Source: Bacteroidales bacterium UBA2800
GTDB lineage: Bacteria > Bacteroidota > Bacteroidia > Bacteroidales > Paludibacteraceae
Assembly (NCBI GenBank): GCA_002351925.1
Contig: DEHM01000025.1
Coordinates: forward strand, 1,272 to 31,840
DNA length: 30,569 nucleotides
Reading direction: 5' to 3'
Shown: in pieces, positions 14,480 through 22,600 of the stretch
Position numbering within the stretch: the stretch's first letter is position 1
Layout: the number at the start of each line of letters is the position of its first letter
The notes under the pieces: model-generated
Told to the model about the DNA's origin: nothing
The model's database searches: none
What the model saw: the letters and a program-made list of their open reading frames with translations, nothing else
Program-made: the position numbers and the translations under genes

Positions 14480-16383
14480 CGACGTTTTGGCAGAACATAT
14501 TAGGTTTTAATGCCGACAGCCCGCTGCTGTTCACCCAGTTCTATTTCTGGGCGTTCTTCGCATTGGTTTTTACGCTGTTTGCGTTGATCATGGAAGCCAT
14601 ACCCGATAGATTAGGCAATCGTAAGCTTCATCTCCGCAATATCTATCTGCTGTTTGTCAGTTGGTTCTTCTACTATAAGACCAGCGGACTCTTCCTGCTC
14701 ATTCTGGCCTTTGTGACGCTGAGCGACTGGCTGATAGCGCAGCGGATAAAGGCCAATAACGGAAGGCAGATGGCGAAAGTGTGGCTCTGTCTTTCCGTAG
14801 CCATCGACCTGGGCTTGCTGGCTTACTTTAAGTACGCCTATTTCTTTACGAACATGATCAACAACCTGTTGGGCACGGGATTCCGCGTATTCGACATCTT
14901 TGCGTACATAGGCAACGGTTTTGCCCAAGCAGGTCGCTTCTCGGTGGACACGATTGTGTTGCCGGTGGGTATCTCGTTCTATATGTTCCAGGTGATCTCG
15001 TATACGGCCGACGTGTTCCGCGGACGTATTCAACCGGTGAAGAACATCTTGGATTTCGGCTTCTACGTCAGTTTCTTTCCGCAACTAGTAGCAGGTCCTA
15101 TCGTGCGTGCGGAGGAGTTTATTCCGCAGCTGTACAAGCCTTATCACCTCAGTCGCCGCTATTTCGGACTGGCGATATTCTGGATACTGAACGGTCTGGC
15201 CAAGAAGATTATCATGTCGGATTATCTGGCTGTTAACCTGATCGACCGCGTGTTCGACAACCCCTTGCTTTTCTCTGGCTTCGAGAACCTCTTCGCGCTC
15301 TTTGCCTACTCGCTGCAAGTGTATGCCGACTTCTCGGGCTATACCGACATAGCGATAGGTGTAGCCTTGCTGATGGGTTTCTATCTGCCCATGAACTTCA
15401 ACAGCCCGTATAAGTCGCAGAGTCCGCAAGAGTTCTGGCGGCGCTGGCATATGTCGTTGGGTAGATGGCTGAAGACTTATCTGTACATCCCGCTGGGCGG
15501 AAACCGCAAGATAGGTTTCGGCACCTATTTCTGGATTAGCCTTATCGCGCTGGTGTCGGCTGCCTTGACCGGCTGGTGGGTATGGATACTGGTACCGACC
15601 GGTGCGCTGATTGTAGGTATCATCGTATGGGATAAAGTCTTACAGCGGAGCTGTCTTACAGGCGAAGCGGTCGAGAAGCGCAAGCTTCTCTATTCCAATC
15701 TCAACTCGTTTATCACGCAAGTGCTGGGCGGTCTGTGGCACGGAGCCAGTTGGAACTTTATCATCTGGGGCGGCATCAACGGTATCGGCATGATCGTGGA
15801 GAAGATATGGCGCGAGATGGGCTGGCATCTGCGTTTTGCGGCGATGACGCTGCTGACAACTGGTCTCTGTCTGGCGGACTACTGGACTCAGTTACCCGTC
15901 TGGCGTCTGTTTGCCGTATGGGCTGCCATCGTTTGGATAGGCACTGCCGTGCGGTATGTCTATTTTCTCCGGCAAGGTGCGGATACCCGGTGGACCAAAG
16001 CCCTAAGCTCCGCGTGGGCTGTACTCCAGACCTTCACTTTTATCACCTTCACCCGTCTGTTCTTCCGCTCGAGCAGCAACCTGGATCCGGCGACAGCCAA
16101 TAAAGTGGCGTGGGAGACGGCGAAAAACATGGTGAATCAGATAGGCGGTGCATGGAACAATCAGATAATCCCGGCCTTCGTGTGGGAATACCGTTGGGTG
16201 GTAGCGATGTTCGTACTGGGTATGGTGATCCACTGGGTGCCAACCAACTGGAAACGTCGTTACCGACTGGCGTTCAGCGCGATGCCGCTGTGGCTGATGG
16301 TTGGGGCGGTCTGTCTGGCTATTTTGGTCATCTATCAGTTTGTCTCCGCCGAGATGCAACCATTCATCTATTTTCAGTTCTGA
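14476..16383 (+). CDS. MBOAT family O-acyltransferase
   Basis: A 635-residue polytopic membrane protein. The ATG at 14476 overlaps the SGNH stop (ATGA); an upstream in-frame start would run into that gene. About eleven hydrophobic segments are visible. The MBOAT core includes VYADFSGYTDIAIGVALL, FNSPYKSQSPQEFWRRWHMS, WLKTYLYIPLGGNRK and LGGLWHGASWNFIIWG, where the His of LWHG is the expected catalytic residue. This resembles AlgI and PatA, which bring acetyl groups across the inner membrane. With the upstream SGNH protein it probably acetylates an exported polysaccharide. Residues 388-399, in a cytosolic or periplasmic loop before the catalytic His, come from the 16-bp repeat. Confidence 0.92.
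   Translation: MTTFWQNILGFNADSPLLFTQFYFWAFFALVFTLFALIMEAIPDRLGNRKLHLRNIYLLFVSWFFYYKTSGLFLLILAFVTLSDWLIAQRIKANNGRQMAKVWLCLSVAIDLGLLAYFKYAYFFTNMINNLLGTGFRVFDIFAYIGNGFAQAGRFSVDTIVLPVGISFYMFQVISYTADVFRGRIQPVKNILDFGFYVSFFPQLVAGPIVRAEEFIPQLYKPYHLSRRYFGLAIFWILNGLAKKIIMSDYLAVNLIDRVFDNPLLFSGFENLFALFAYSLQVYADFSGYTDIAIGVALLMGFYLPMNFNSPYKSQSPQEFWRRWHMSLGRWLKTYLYIPLGGNRKIGFGTYFWISLIALVSAALTGWWVWILVPTGALIVGIIVWDKVLQRSCLTGEAVEKRKLLYSNLNSFITQVLGGLWHGASWNFIIWGGINGIGMIVEKIWREMGWHLRFAAMTLLTTGLCLADYWTQLPVWRLFAVWAAIVWIGTAVRYVYFLRQGADTRWTKALSSAWAVLQTFTFITFTRLFFRSSSNLDPATANKVAWETAKNMVNQIGGAWNNQIIPAFVWEYRWVVAMFVLGMVIHWVPTNWKRRYRLAFSAMPLWLMVGAVCLAILVIYQFVSAEMQPFIYFQF
15637..15672 (+). repeat. 16-bp repeat in the MBOAT gene
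   Basis: GTCTTACAGCGGAGCT (16 bp), GTCTTACAGGCGAAGCG (17 bp), then GTC. It is in frame and encodes KVLQRSCLTGEAVEK in a loop. Confidence 0.85.
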
Positions 16384-16384
16384 T

Positions 16385-16936
16385 ATGATTGTAGGAATAA
16401 CAGGAGGCATAGGAAGCGGCAAATCTACGGTAGCTGCAGAACTGGCGAAGCAAGGCTTTGCAGTATACGACTGTGACCGTGAGGCCAAGCGTATCATCGC
16501 CGAGGATGCCAATGTCCGGAAAGCTATCATAAGTCTAATAGGCGACGAGGCTTTCGTGGACGGTCAGTACAACACCCCGTATGTCGCCAAGCGGGTCTTT
16601 GCAGAACCGGCCTTGCTGCAGGGCCTTAATGCCATCGTCCATCCTGCAGTCGCAAAGGATATCAGCGGTAGATCAGCGCAACATCTGCTGTTTGTAGAAT
16701 CCGCCATCCTTTACGAATCCGGTTTCGACCGCCTATGCGACAAGATTTTCTATATCGATGCCCCGGAGGAATTGCGCATAGCGCGGACCATCACACGTGA
16801 CGGTAGCGATGCCGAGCAGGTGCGTGCCCGTATCCATGCCCAAGCCGCTACACCGCACAAAGAAGCCATCGTCCTGCTGAACGATGGCTCCTGTAGTATA
16901 GCTTCTATCGCTAAGGCGATTATTTCACTGCTTTAA
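16385..16936 (+). CDS. coaE: Dephospho-CoA kinase
   Basis: A 183-residue protein starting MIVGITGGIGSGKST with the P-loop at residues 7-14. Further CoaE features are the YDCDREAKRI segment, IVHPAVAKD, FVESAILYESGFDRLCD and a basic lid (RIARTITRD). It phosphorylates dephospho-CoA in the last step of coenzyme A synthesis. A longer reading frame exists upstream, but the start 1 base after the MBOAT stop gives the conserved N-terminus. At 183 residues it is slightly shorter than the usual 195-205, in the middle part. It is the last gene of the dxs operon and its 3' end overlaps the convergent nadC by 17 bases. Confidence 0.94.
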   Translation: MIVGITGGIGSGKSTVAAELAKQGFAVYDCDREAKRIIAEDANVRKAIISLIGDEAFVDGQYNTPYVAKRVFAEPALLQGLNAIVHPAVAKDISGRSAQHLLFVESAILYESGFDRLCDKIFYIDAPEELRIARTITRDGSDAEQVRARIHAQAATPHKEAIVLLNDGSCSIASIAKAIISLL

Positions 16937-17786
16937 ACGACATGTCGAGACTCTTGTAGCTGTGGGTCAGTGCACCTACCGACACGAAGTCGACGCCTTG
17001 CAACGCGTAGTCGCGCAACGTATCAATGGTGATACCACCACTCGACTCGATCTCCATGTGTCTGCCTGCCGTCTTTTCCCACGCACGAATCAGATCCACC
17101 GCCTCTTTGGTCTTCGCAGGCGTGAAGTTGTCGAGCATGATACGATCAGGGATGTTGGTTGCCAACGCCTCGTTGATCTCATCGAAATTACGTACCTCTA
17201 TCTCTATCTTCAGGTTCTTGCCCTTTTCCTTACAATAATCGCGTGCGCGGGTGAGCGCATCGGTAATACCGCCGGCGAAATCGACGTGGTTGTCTTTCAG
17301 CAGGATCATGTCGAAGAGTCCGATACGGTGGTTCATACCGCCGCCAAGCACCACTGCCTCTTTCTCCAGATAACGCAGTCCCGGCGTGGTCTTTCTTGTG
17401 TCCAGCACATGGCAGCCCGTGTCCTCAATCAAGCTCTGGTACTTATGTGCCGTGGTCGCCACGCCCGACATACGCTGCATGATATTGAGCATCGTACGCT
17501 CGATCTGCAGCAGGCTCAGCTCCTTGCCGTATACCTTAAACGCGATATCGCCCGGCTTCACAGGATCACCGTCGTGCAAAAACTGCTCGAAGCGGCACTC
17601 GGGATCGAAATAGGCGATGATCTCTTTCGCTACCTCTACGCCGGCGAGCACACCGGTGTCCTTGATGATAAGTTGCTGGCAACCCATCTGGGTCGGCGGA
17701 ATACAACTGAGCGAGGTGTGATCACCGTCGCGGATATCCTCCTCAAACCAGATAGCAATCAGTTTGCGTAATTCTTGTTTATCCAT
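16920..17786 (-). CDS. nadC: Nicotinate-nucleotide pyrophosphorylase (carboxylating)
   Basis: A 288-residue protein of normal length. Motifs: EEDIRDGDHTS (residues 14-24), LLQIERTMLNIMQRMSGVAT, LDTRKTTPGLR, GGGMNHRIGLFDMILLKDNH, IEIEVRNFDE, IMLDNF and ESSGGITIDTLRDYA, all usual for QPRTase. It converts quinolinate and PRPP to nicotinate mononucleotide in de novo NAD synthesis. It follows dtd by 13 bases, probably in one transcript. No nadA or nadB is in view. Confidence 0.96.
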   Translation of the reverse strand: MDKQELRKLIAIWFEEDIRDGDHTSLSCIPPTQMGCQQLIIKDTGVLAGVEVAKEIIAYFDPECRFEQFLHDGDPVKPGDIAFKVYGKELSLLQIERTMLNIMQRMSGVATTAHKYQSLIEDTGCHVLDTRKTTPGLRYLEKEAVVLGGGMNHRIGLFDMILLKDNHVDFAGGITDALTRARDYCKEKGKNLKIEIEVRNFDEINEALATNIPDRIMLDNFTPAKTKEAVDLIRAWEKTAGRHMEIESSGGITIDTLRDYALQGVDFVSVGALTHSYKSLDMSFKAVK

Positions 17787-17799
17787 AATCGTAAAGTGT

Positions 17800-18252
17800 T
17801 TATATCCATTCGGCTGTGTCGAGCAGTATGGTGACGGGCCCGTCGTTAATAAAGTCCACCTTCATATCTGCTCCAAAACGTCCGGTCGCTACACGCAGGC
17901 CATATTGCTCACGTAGGACGCGGTTGAAATAGTCGTATAGCGGTTCCGCCTTCTCCGGACGGGCTGCCCTAACGAACGAGGGGCGGTTACCCTTGCGGCA
18001 GTCAGCATAGAGCGTGAACTGAGAAATGCTCAGTATTGCGCCATCAACATCGGCCAGCGCCAGGTTCATCTTGCCCTCTGCGTCCTCCATCACACGCAGT
18101 TGCGCCACTTTCTTCGCCAGCATATCTGCCTCGTGCTCCGTATCGCTGTCGGTGACGCCCACCAGCAGCAGAAAACCGCGGCCGATAGCACCTGCCACCT
18201 CGCCGTCAATCCGTACTTCCGCACGACTGCATCGCTGAACCACTACGCGCAT
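17800..18252 (-). CDS. dtd: D-aminoacyl-tRNA deacylase
   Basis: A 150-residue protein. The reading frame is open further upstream, but MRVVVQRCSRAEV at 18252 is the conserved N-terminus and lies 24 bases past the -7 box. It has the family motifs SQFTLYAD and NDGPVT, which form the cross-subunit active site. DTD removes D-amino acids from mischarged tRNA. It is the first gene of a two-gene unit with nadC; no functional link between the two is evident. Confidence 0.95.
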   Translation of the reverse strand: MRVVVQRCSRAEVRIDGEVAGAIGRGFLLLVGVTDSDTEHEADMLAKKVAQLRVMEDAEGKMNLALADVDGAILSISQFTLYADCRKGNRPSFVRAARPEKAEPLYDYFNRVLREQYGLRVATGRFGADMKVDFINDGPVTILLDTAEWI

Positions 18253-18275
18253 AACGTTTCTTCTTATTCCGTCTG

Positions 18276-18306
18276 CAAAAGTACTGCTTTTTTTTGATAT
18301 ACGCAA
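18276..18306 (-). promoter_or_regulatory. Promoter of dtd-nadC
   Basis: On the minus strand: TTG (18306-18304), 20 bp with a run of A, TACTTTTG (18283-18276). It is divergent from the rlmH promoter; 17 bp separate the two TTG elements. It has no clear inverted repeat at the transcript start. Confidence 0.85.
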
Positions 18307-18323
18307 GCAATTTGCAAATAAAT

Positions 18324-18354
18324 TTGCATAATTGAAAAATTAGCAGTATCTTTG
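18324..18354 (+). promoter_or_regulatory. Promoter of rlmH
   Basis: TTG at 18324-18326, 20 bp, TATCTTTG at 18347-18354. The ATG at 18370 is only 15 bases past the box, so the leader is under about ten bases. Confidence 0.85.
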
Positions 18355-18369
18355 CACTCTCGAAATGCT

Positions 18370-18840
18370 ATGAAGATCATCTTACTGCTAACCGGCAAAA
18401 CGGCGGATACGCGTCTGGCAACCCTCATCGACGACTATCAGCAGCGTCTGCGGCACTACGTGCCGTTTGAACTCGTTGTGCTACCCGACATCAAGAACGC
18501 CAAGTCGCTCAGTCAGGAGCAGCTGAAGACGGCGGAAGGCGAGCAGATACTGCGTGCGCTGACGCCTGCCATGGACGTCGTCCTTCTGGACGAACATGGC
18601 AAAGAGATGCGCTCTCTTGAGTTCGCCGATTATCTCCAGAAGAAAATGGGCTCCGGACGCGACCTCACGCTCGTGATAGGCGGTGCCTACGGCTTCAGCG
18701 ATGCGGTCTACGCCCGCGCCAACGGCAAGTTATCTCTCTCGCAGATGACTTTCTCCCACCAGATGATACGACTGATGGCCATCGAGCAGATCTACCGCGC
18801 GATGACCATCCTTCGAGGCGAGCCCTATCACCATGAGTGA
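18370..18840 (+). CDS. rlmH: 23S rRNA pseudouridine-1915 N3-methyltransferase RlmH
   Basis: A 156-residue protein of the usual length. The TTG at 18352 is in frame but lies in the -7 box, so MKIILLLTGKT at 18370 is the start. SPOUT features are present: LDEHGKEMRSLEFADYL, LTLVIGGAYGF for the S-adenosylmethionine knot, and LSLSQMTFSHQMIRLMAIEQIYRA, ending GEPYHHE. It methylates the pseudouridine in helix 69 of 23S rRNA at the decoding centre. It is transcribed alone and abuts the convergent M23/LysM gene without a gap. Confidence 0.96.
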   Translation: MKIILLLTGKTADTRLATLIDDYQQRLRHYVPFELVVLPDIKNAKSLSQEQLKTAEGEQILRALTPAMDVVLLDEHGKEMRSLEFADYLQKKMGSGRDLTLVIGGAYGFSDAVYARANGKLSLSQMTFSHQMIRLMAIEQIYRAMTILRGEPYHHE

Positions 18841-19863
18841 TTAGCGGACTCGTATTTTCTGTCCTATCTGTAGGATTTTTGTCTCCTTGATACCGTTCAG
18901 GGCACAGAGTTTTCTGACGGTCGTACCGTAGCGCTTAGCGATACCGCTCAGCGTGTCGCCACTACGTACCGTGTGGTACTTACGAGCAGCTGCCTCCGCA
19001 CGCGCCTGTTTCATGGCCTTAATACCAATCACGTACTCGTCTTGGTTCTTCAGCTGACCCGTCGTAAAATCCACTACATTCGCCGGGTTCATCGCCTCGC
19101 CCAGATAACGGATTTCCCAGTGCAGGTGACTACCTGTCGAACGACCGGTGTTACCGCCCAGACCCAGCACATAACCGGCTGGCACCATCTCATACTCGTC
19201 CACCAGCGGACGACTCAGGTGACCATACACGGTCTCCAGACCATTGGCATGGCGTACCACTACGAAATAACCGTATCCACGCGGATCCCAGCCGACGATA
19301 CGCACCTGTCCCGGCCATGCCGAACGAATACTGTCGCCCACCAGCACCTTGATATCCGTACCCTTGTGCATACGGTTGCGACGCCAGCCGTAGGGACTCG
19401 TCACGTAGCCCGGATGCGGCAGACGGAAGCCTGCCATCGGGATATGTACATCTTCCTTCAGACTGTCGAACATTGTCCCATACGGGTTCACACGCTCGTC
19501 GGTCCACTGGAAATGATAGATACTGTCTGCAGGGTGATGATTGATGAGGTTGGTGTCCAGCATGAACTGCGGCGCAATCTTATAGACCACGTCACCGTCT
19601 TTGGTCTTCACCACAATCTTCTGCGGCAGCAAGTCCAAGTCGCAGCCCAGAATCAGGGTGTCGTGCGAGAAAAGGCCGGCCAGACATTCCGGCAACTGGT
19701 TGGACCGCACGTCTATATCATCCAGTTCCTCCAACTCGTCACCGCTGTCGGCAGCTACCGAATCAGCCGGCAAGTTGAGTTGCAGATCCTCGGTGAAGAT
19801 ATTGTCCGCATAGAGCACACTGCCTGCCAGGCACAAAGCGGCAAGAACAAACACTTTTTTCAT
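18841..19863 (-). CDS. M23 metallopeptidase with C-terminal LysM domain
   Basis: A 340-residue secreted protein with a signal peptide (residues 1-19). The M23 domain spans about 150-265: YGWRRNRMHKGTD gives H166 and D170, YGHLS gives H215, and GSHLHWEI gives H246 and H248, a complete zinc and catalytic set as in LytM. A LysM motif (residues 296-340: YHTVRSGDTLSGIAKRYGTT...) binds peptidoglycan. It should cut peptide cross-links in the periplasm. Residues 20-140 are an unrecognised region with acidic stretches. Its start overlaps the stop of the EF-hand gene (ATGA), so both are made together. Confidence 0.92.
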   Translation of the reverse strand: MKKVFVLAALCLAGSVLYADNIFTEDLQLNLPADSVAADSGDELEELDDIDVRSNQLPECLAGLFSHDTLILGCDLDLLPQKIVVKTKDGDVVYKIAPQFMLDTNLINHHPADSIYHFQWTDERVNPYGTMFDSLKEDVHIPMAGFRLPHPGYVTSPYGWRRNRMHKGTDIKVLVGDSIRSAWPGQVRIVGWDPRGYGYFVVVRHANGLETVYGHLSRPLVDEYEMVPAGYVLGLGGNTGRSTGSHLHWEIRYLGEAMNPANVVDFTTGQLKNQDEYVIGIKAMKQARAEAAARKYHTVRSGDTLSGIAKRYGTTVRKLCALNGIKETKILQIGQKIRVR

Positions 19864-21554
19864 TCGCCTACCTCCTCTGCTACGATATCCTCCACCACGG
19901 CTGTCGTGTCGTTCTGTACGGCAGCCGGCTCCTCATGTGCGGGGCGATAGACGGTGGTATATGCATACCATGCGCCTACGGCGATACCTATCAGCACAAC
20001 GAGCGTCACGATAATCGCCGACCAGGGGTTCTTATGGCGTTTCTTGAGCAGCGGATAAGCCACCTGGTCGGTCAGCGTACGACCAAACGGAACGCTGATG
20101 ATTGCATCGGCATTGACAGCCCAGCCGTTGGCGTTGAGCACCGGTGCCAGATTACGACGACGCAGCTTGAGCCAAGCCATCACCATGCTCGGACCACTGA
20201 TGAGCAACAAGATGCCTACGAAGACGAGCAGTTGTTGCCACCAAGTCAGCGTCACCCATCCTTTAGCTACGCTAACCAACATCGTTCCGATCATACCTAT
20301 AGCCATACCGATGGCAGCAAATATACCGGCGAACTTGGCAATGTCGAAAGCCGGCTTCTGGGCTGCTTCGCCTTCGGGTTTAGCAGCAGCGGCATCCGCT
20401 TTGGCCTTCATGTCGTCGAACGCCTTCGCGTCTTTCTCAGCGGCCGACTTATTGATCTTCTCCTGTATCCAGTTGCCGAACTTACGATACGGCGTCCAGA
20501 AAGCCTGGCGGATAGAGATCGGGTTGTCGATGATCTTGGTGATCGTAGCATCGTAGTCGAGGCCGGCGTTGTCGTAGAAGACGGCGTTCTTGCCGATGCT
20601 GAGGTTCTTCACCTCGCCTTGCGTCACAGCCGCTACTATCTGCATCGTCTTACCGGTCTTCTTGTTTTCGCAGTTGCAGTAGATCAGATAGATACCGGAA
20701 AGCGGCGCCTGACTGTCATGTTTCGCCGGGTCGTTGACACGTATACACAAGCGGCACGCGCGCTGGTCAATAACGAGTGTTCCGGCCTGGAAAGAAGCCT
20801 TGGTCTCGTCGTTGTTGTCATAGAAATCCTCAAAGGCGATGAAGTTACGCAACAGGCGATAGAAATCGCGATGGATGAGCAGCAACTTACGCAACGGCAT
20901 ATACTCCGCTTTCGCAGCTGTCAGCGCCTCTGCATTCGCCGTCTCAGCCGCAGCTTTGGCGGCTTCCCAGTCGGCAATCTGCTTGCCCATGGCCACAAAG
21001 TCTTTCTCCTTCATGCCCGGCTTCGGTGCGTCCTCCGCAATAACCGCCAGACCCAGTTTCTGCAGTTTCTCCTGCTCGAAATAAGCGGCATACTCTGCCT
21101 GTTTCTCCTTGTAAGCAGCTATCACATCTGCCTCCAGCGGCGCAACGGGAACAGCCTGTTCCTCTATCGTCACAGCGCCGATGGCTGCATCTACTGCCGC
21201 CAGACTCACCTTGCCTTCTGCCGCCAGTTTCTCAGCCACAGGCTTCAGGGCTTCGTCGGCGATATTGTCGAGGGCGATCTCGTCACTCTGCTGGAACAGA
21301 CTGTCGGGATTCACAAGAGTTGCGCAGAGATAGTCGGCCGTCGCCACCACCTCTTTCAGTCGCAACTTACCGTCTCCGTCAATATCCATCAGATGCAGCG
21401 ACTCTTCGCTGATTTCCAGTCCGTTAACGGGGCAAGAAAGCACCGTCCACATTTTCTTGTCCAATTCACCCAGATGGCGAATGTCTTCGCCCGAATGAAT
21501 CCGGACGCGCGTTACGTTGCCGATCGTGGCAAACGTCCAATTGTACTTGCTCAT
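19860..21554 (-). CDS. EF-hand membrane protein of unknown function
   Basis: A 564-residue protein. Residues 57-68 (DIDGDGKLRLKE) are a perfect EF-hand calcium loop with acids at positions 1, 3, 5 and 12. Residues 110-230 are Ala/Glu/Lys-rich and helical, probably coiled coil. After a mixed domain (about 235-350; GTLVIDQRACRLCIRV, YLIYCNCENK) there are three hydrophobic segments at about 410-435, 445-470 and 515-535, and an acidic C-terminus. There is no signal peptide, so the EF-hand probably faces the cytosol. I know similar hypothetical proteins from Bacteroidales but no function. It is coupled by ATGA to an M23/LysM peptidase, hinting at control of cell-wall cutting. This link is inference. 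Confidence 0.75.
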   Translation of the reverse strand: MSKYNWTFATIGNVTRVRIHSGEDIRHLGELDKKMWTVLSCPVNGLEISEESLHLMDIDGDGKLRLKEVVATADYLCATLVNPDSLFQQSDEIALDNIADEALKPVAEKLAAEGKVSLAAVDAAIGAVTIEEQAVPVAPLEADVIAAYKEKQAEYAAYFEQEKLQKLGLAVIAEDAPKPGMKEKDFVAMGKQIADWEAAKAAAETANAEALTAAKAEYMPLRKLLLIHRDFYRLLRNFIAFEDFYDNNDETKASFQAGTLVIDQRACRLCIRVNDPAKHDSQAPLSGIYLIYCNCENKKTGKTMQIVAAVTQGEVKNLSIGKNAVFYDNAGLDYDATITKIIDNPISIRQAFWTPYRKFGNWIQEKINKSAAEKDAKAFDDMKAKADAAAAKPEGEAAQKPAFDIAKFAGIFAAIGMAIGMIGTMLVSVAKGWVTLTWWQQLLVFVGILLLISGPSMVMAWLKLRRRNLAPVLNANGWAVNADAIISVPFGRTLTDQVAYPLLKKRHKNPWSAIIVTLVVLIGIAVGAWYAYTTVYRPAHEEPAAVQNDTTAVVEDIVAEEVGE

Positions 21555-21593
21555 TATATCGTTGTTTTAATTTGTCACAAACTTTTGCGGCTG

Positions 21594-21624
21594 CAAAAGT
21601 ACAAAAAAAAATTGATATATGCAA
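21594..21624 (-). promoter_or_regulatory. Promoter of the EF-hand-M23 operon
   Basis: On the minus strand: TTG (21624-21622), 20 bp, TACTTTTG (21601-21594). ACTTTTGC and GCAAAAGT at 21581-21600 are a perfect 8-bp inverted repeat with a 4-base loop overlapping the -7 box and transcript start. Confidence 0.85.
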
Positions 21625-21642
21625 ATTTATTTGCAGATATTT

Positions 21643-21673
21643 TTGCATATGTCAAAAAAAAGCAGTATCTTTG
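21643..21673 (+). promoter_or_regulatory. Promoter of the lipid kinase-dut operon
   Basis: TTG at 21643-21645, 20 bp with a run of A, TATCTTTG at 21666-21673, then 31 bases to the ATG at 21705. The region 21612-21655 is a near-perfect inverted repeat with the divergent promoter (14-base arms, one mismatch), so the two -33 regions mirror each other. Confidence 0.85.
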
Positions 21674-21704
21674 CAGCCGATTTAATTTGCAATATTATGT
21701 GCGT

Positions 21705-22598
21705 ATGAAAAATATAGCTTTTATCATCAATCCTATCTCGGGTAGCAAGGACACGCAGAACGCGAAGAAGAAACTGCCTAAGTTGATTATGCAGACGCTG
21801 GATGCGGAGCAGTGGTTGCCGAACATCGTCTTCACTGAGCGTGCCGGTCACGCCACGGAGATGGCGTACCAGTTTGCCCGCATGGGCTTCGATGCGGTAG
21901 TGGCTGTAGGCGGCGACGGCACCGTCAACGAAGTGGCACGCGGACTACGCGACACACAGACCGCAATGGGTATACTGCCTATGGGTAGCGGCAACGGCTT
22001 TGCGCGCCATCTGAACATCCCTATCAAGCCGCAGAAGGCGCTGGAGATGATCAACCATTCCGAGCCCATCAGCGTGGACTACGGACTGGCTAACGGCAAG
22101 CTGTTTGTGAGCACCTGCGGCACAGGATTCGATGCGCTGGTAGCCGACCATTTTGCCGGCAGCAGCAAACGCGGTTTCATGACCTATCTGCAGAACGTGC
22201 TCAAGGAGGCGTTCTCCTATCACCCGCAGAGCTATCATATTGTCGGCGACGGACTCGACGTGACGCACAGAGCTTTCCTCATCACGTTTGCCAATGCCAA
22301 CCAGTGGGGCTACGAAGCATTGATAGCGCCCAAAGCCAGCGTGCAGGACGGTAAGATGGATATCATGCTCATGTCGAGCAATGCCCTGCTGGGCAGCGCC
22401 TCGCTGGCACTCCGTCTCTTTGCCGGAAGCATCGACGACAGCCATTTCATGGACACGCTACGCGCCAAAGAAGTCACCCTCTTCCGCGAGCAGGAAGGCC
22501 CGTTCCATCTGGACGGCGACCCCGTGGAGATGGCGAAAGATATCCATATCAAGATCGTGGCCGACGGACTGAGAGTATTGGTAGAAAAGCGCTTCTGA
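21705..22598 (+). CDS. Diacylglycerol/lipid kinase (YegS/BmrU family)
   Basis: A 297-residue protein starting MKNIAFIINPISGSK. The catalytic loop VAVGGDGTVNEVARGL contains GGDGT at residues 69-73, and GILPMGSGNGFARHL is the second nucleotide motif. The C-terminal half (CGTGFDALVADHF, DGKMDIMLM, FHLDGDPVE) completes the DAGK fold. Members phosphorylate diacylglycerol or related lipids at the membrane with ATP. The frame is open for almost 1.8 kb upstream, but that part is antisense to the EF-hand gene; the start at 21705 lies just after the promoter. It is first in a ten-gene operon and 2 bases before dut. Confidence 0.92.
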   Translation: MKNIAFIINPISGSKDTQNAKKKLPKLIMQTLDAEQWLPNIVFTERAGHATEMAYQFARMGFDAVVAVGGDGTVNEVARGLRDTQTAMGILPMGSGNGFARHLNIPIKPQKALEMINHSEPISVDYGLANGKLFVSTCGTGFDALVADHFAGSSKRGFMTYLQNVLKEAFSYHPQSYHIVGDGLDVTHRAFLITFANANQWGYEALIAPKASVQDGKMDIMLMSSNALLGSASLALRLFAGSIDDSHFMDTLRAKEVTLFREQEGPFHLDGDPVEMAKDIHIKIVADGLRVLVEKRF

Positions 22599-22600
22599 TT

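Noticed and set aside
16962..17771. A 269-codon plus-strand frame opposite nadC
   Set aside because: It lies antisense to a strongly conserved enzyme; its peptide shows no recognisable domain or start signal.
19935..22598. An 887-codon plus-strand reading frame ending with the lipid kinase
   Set aside because: Only the last 297 codons match a family. The first part is antisense to the EF-hand gene, and the promoter at 21643-21673 lies inside it, so it is a chance open frame.
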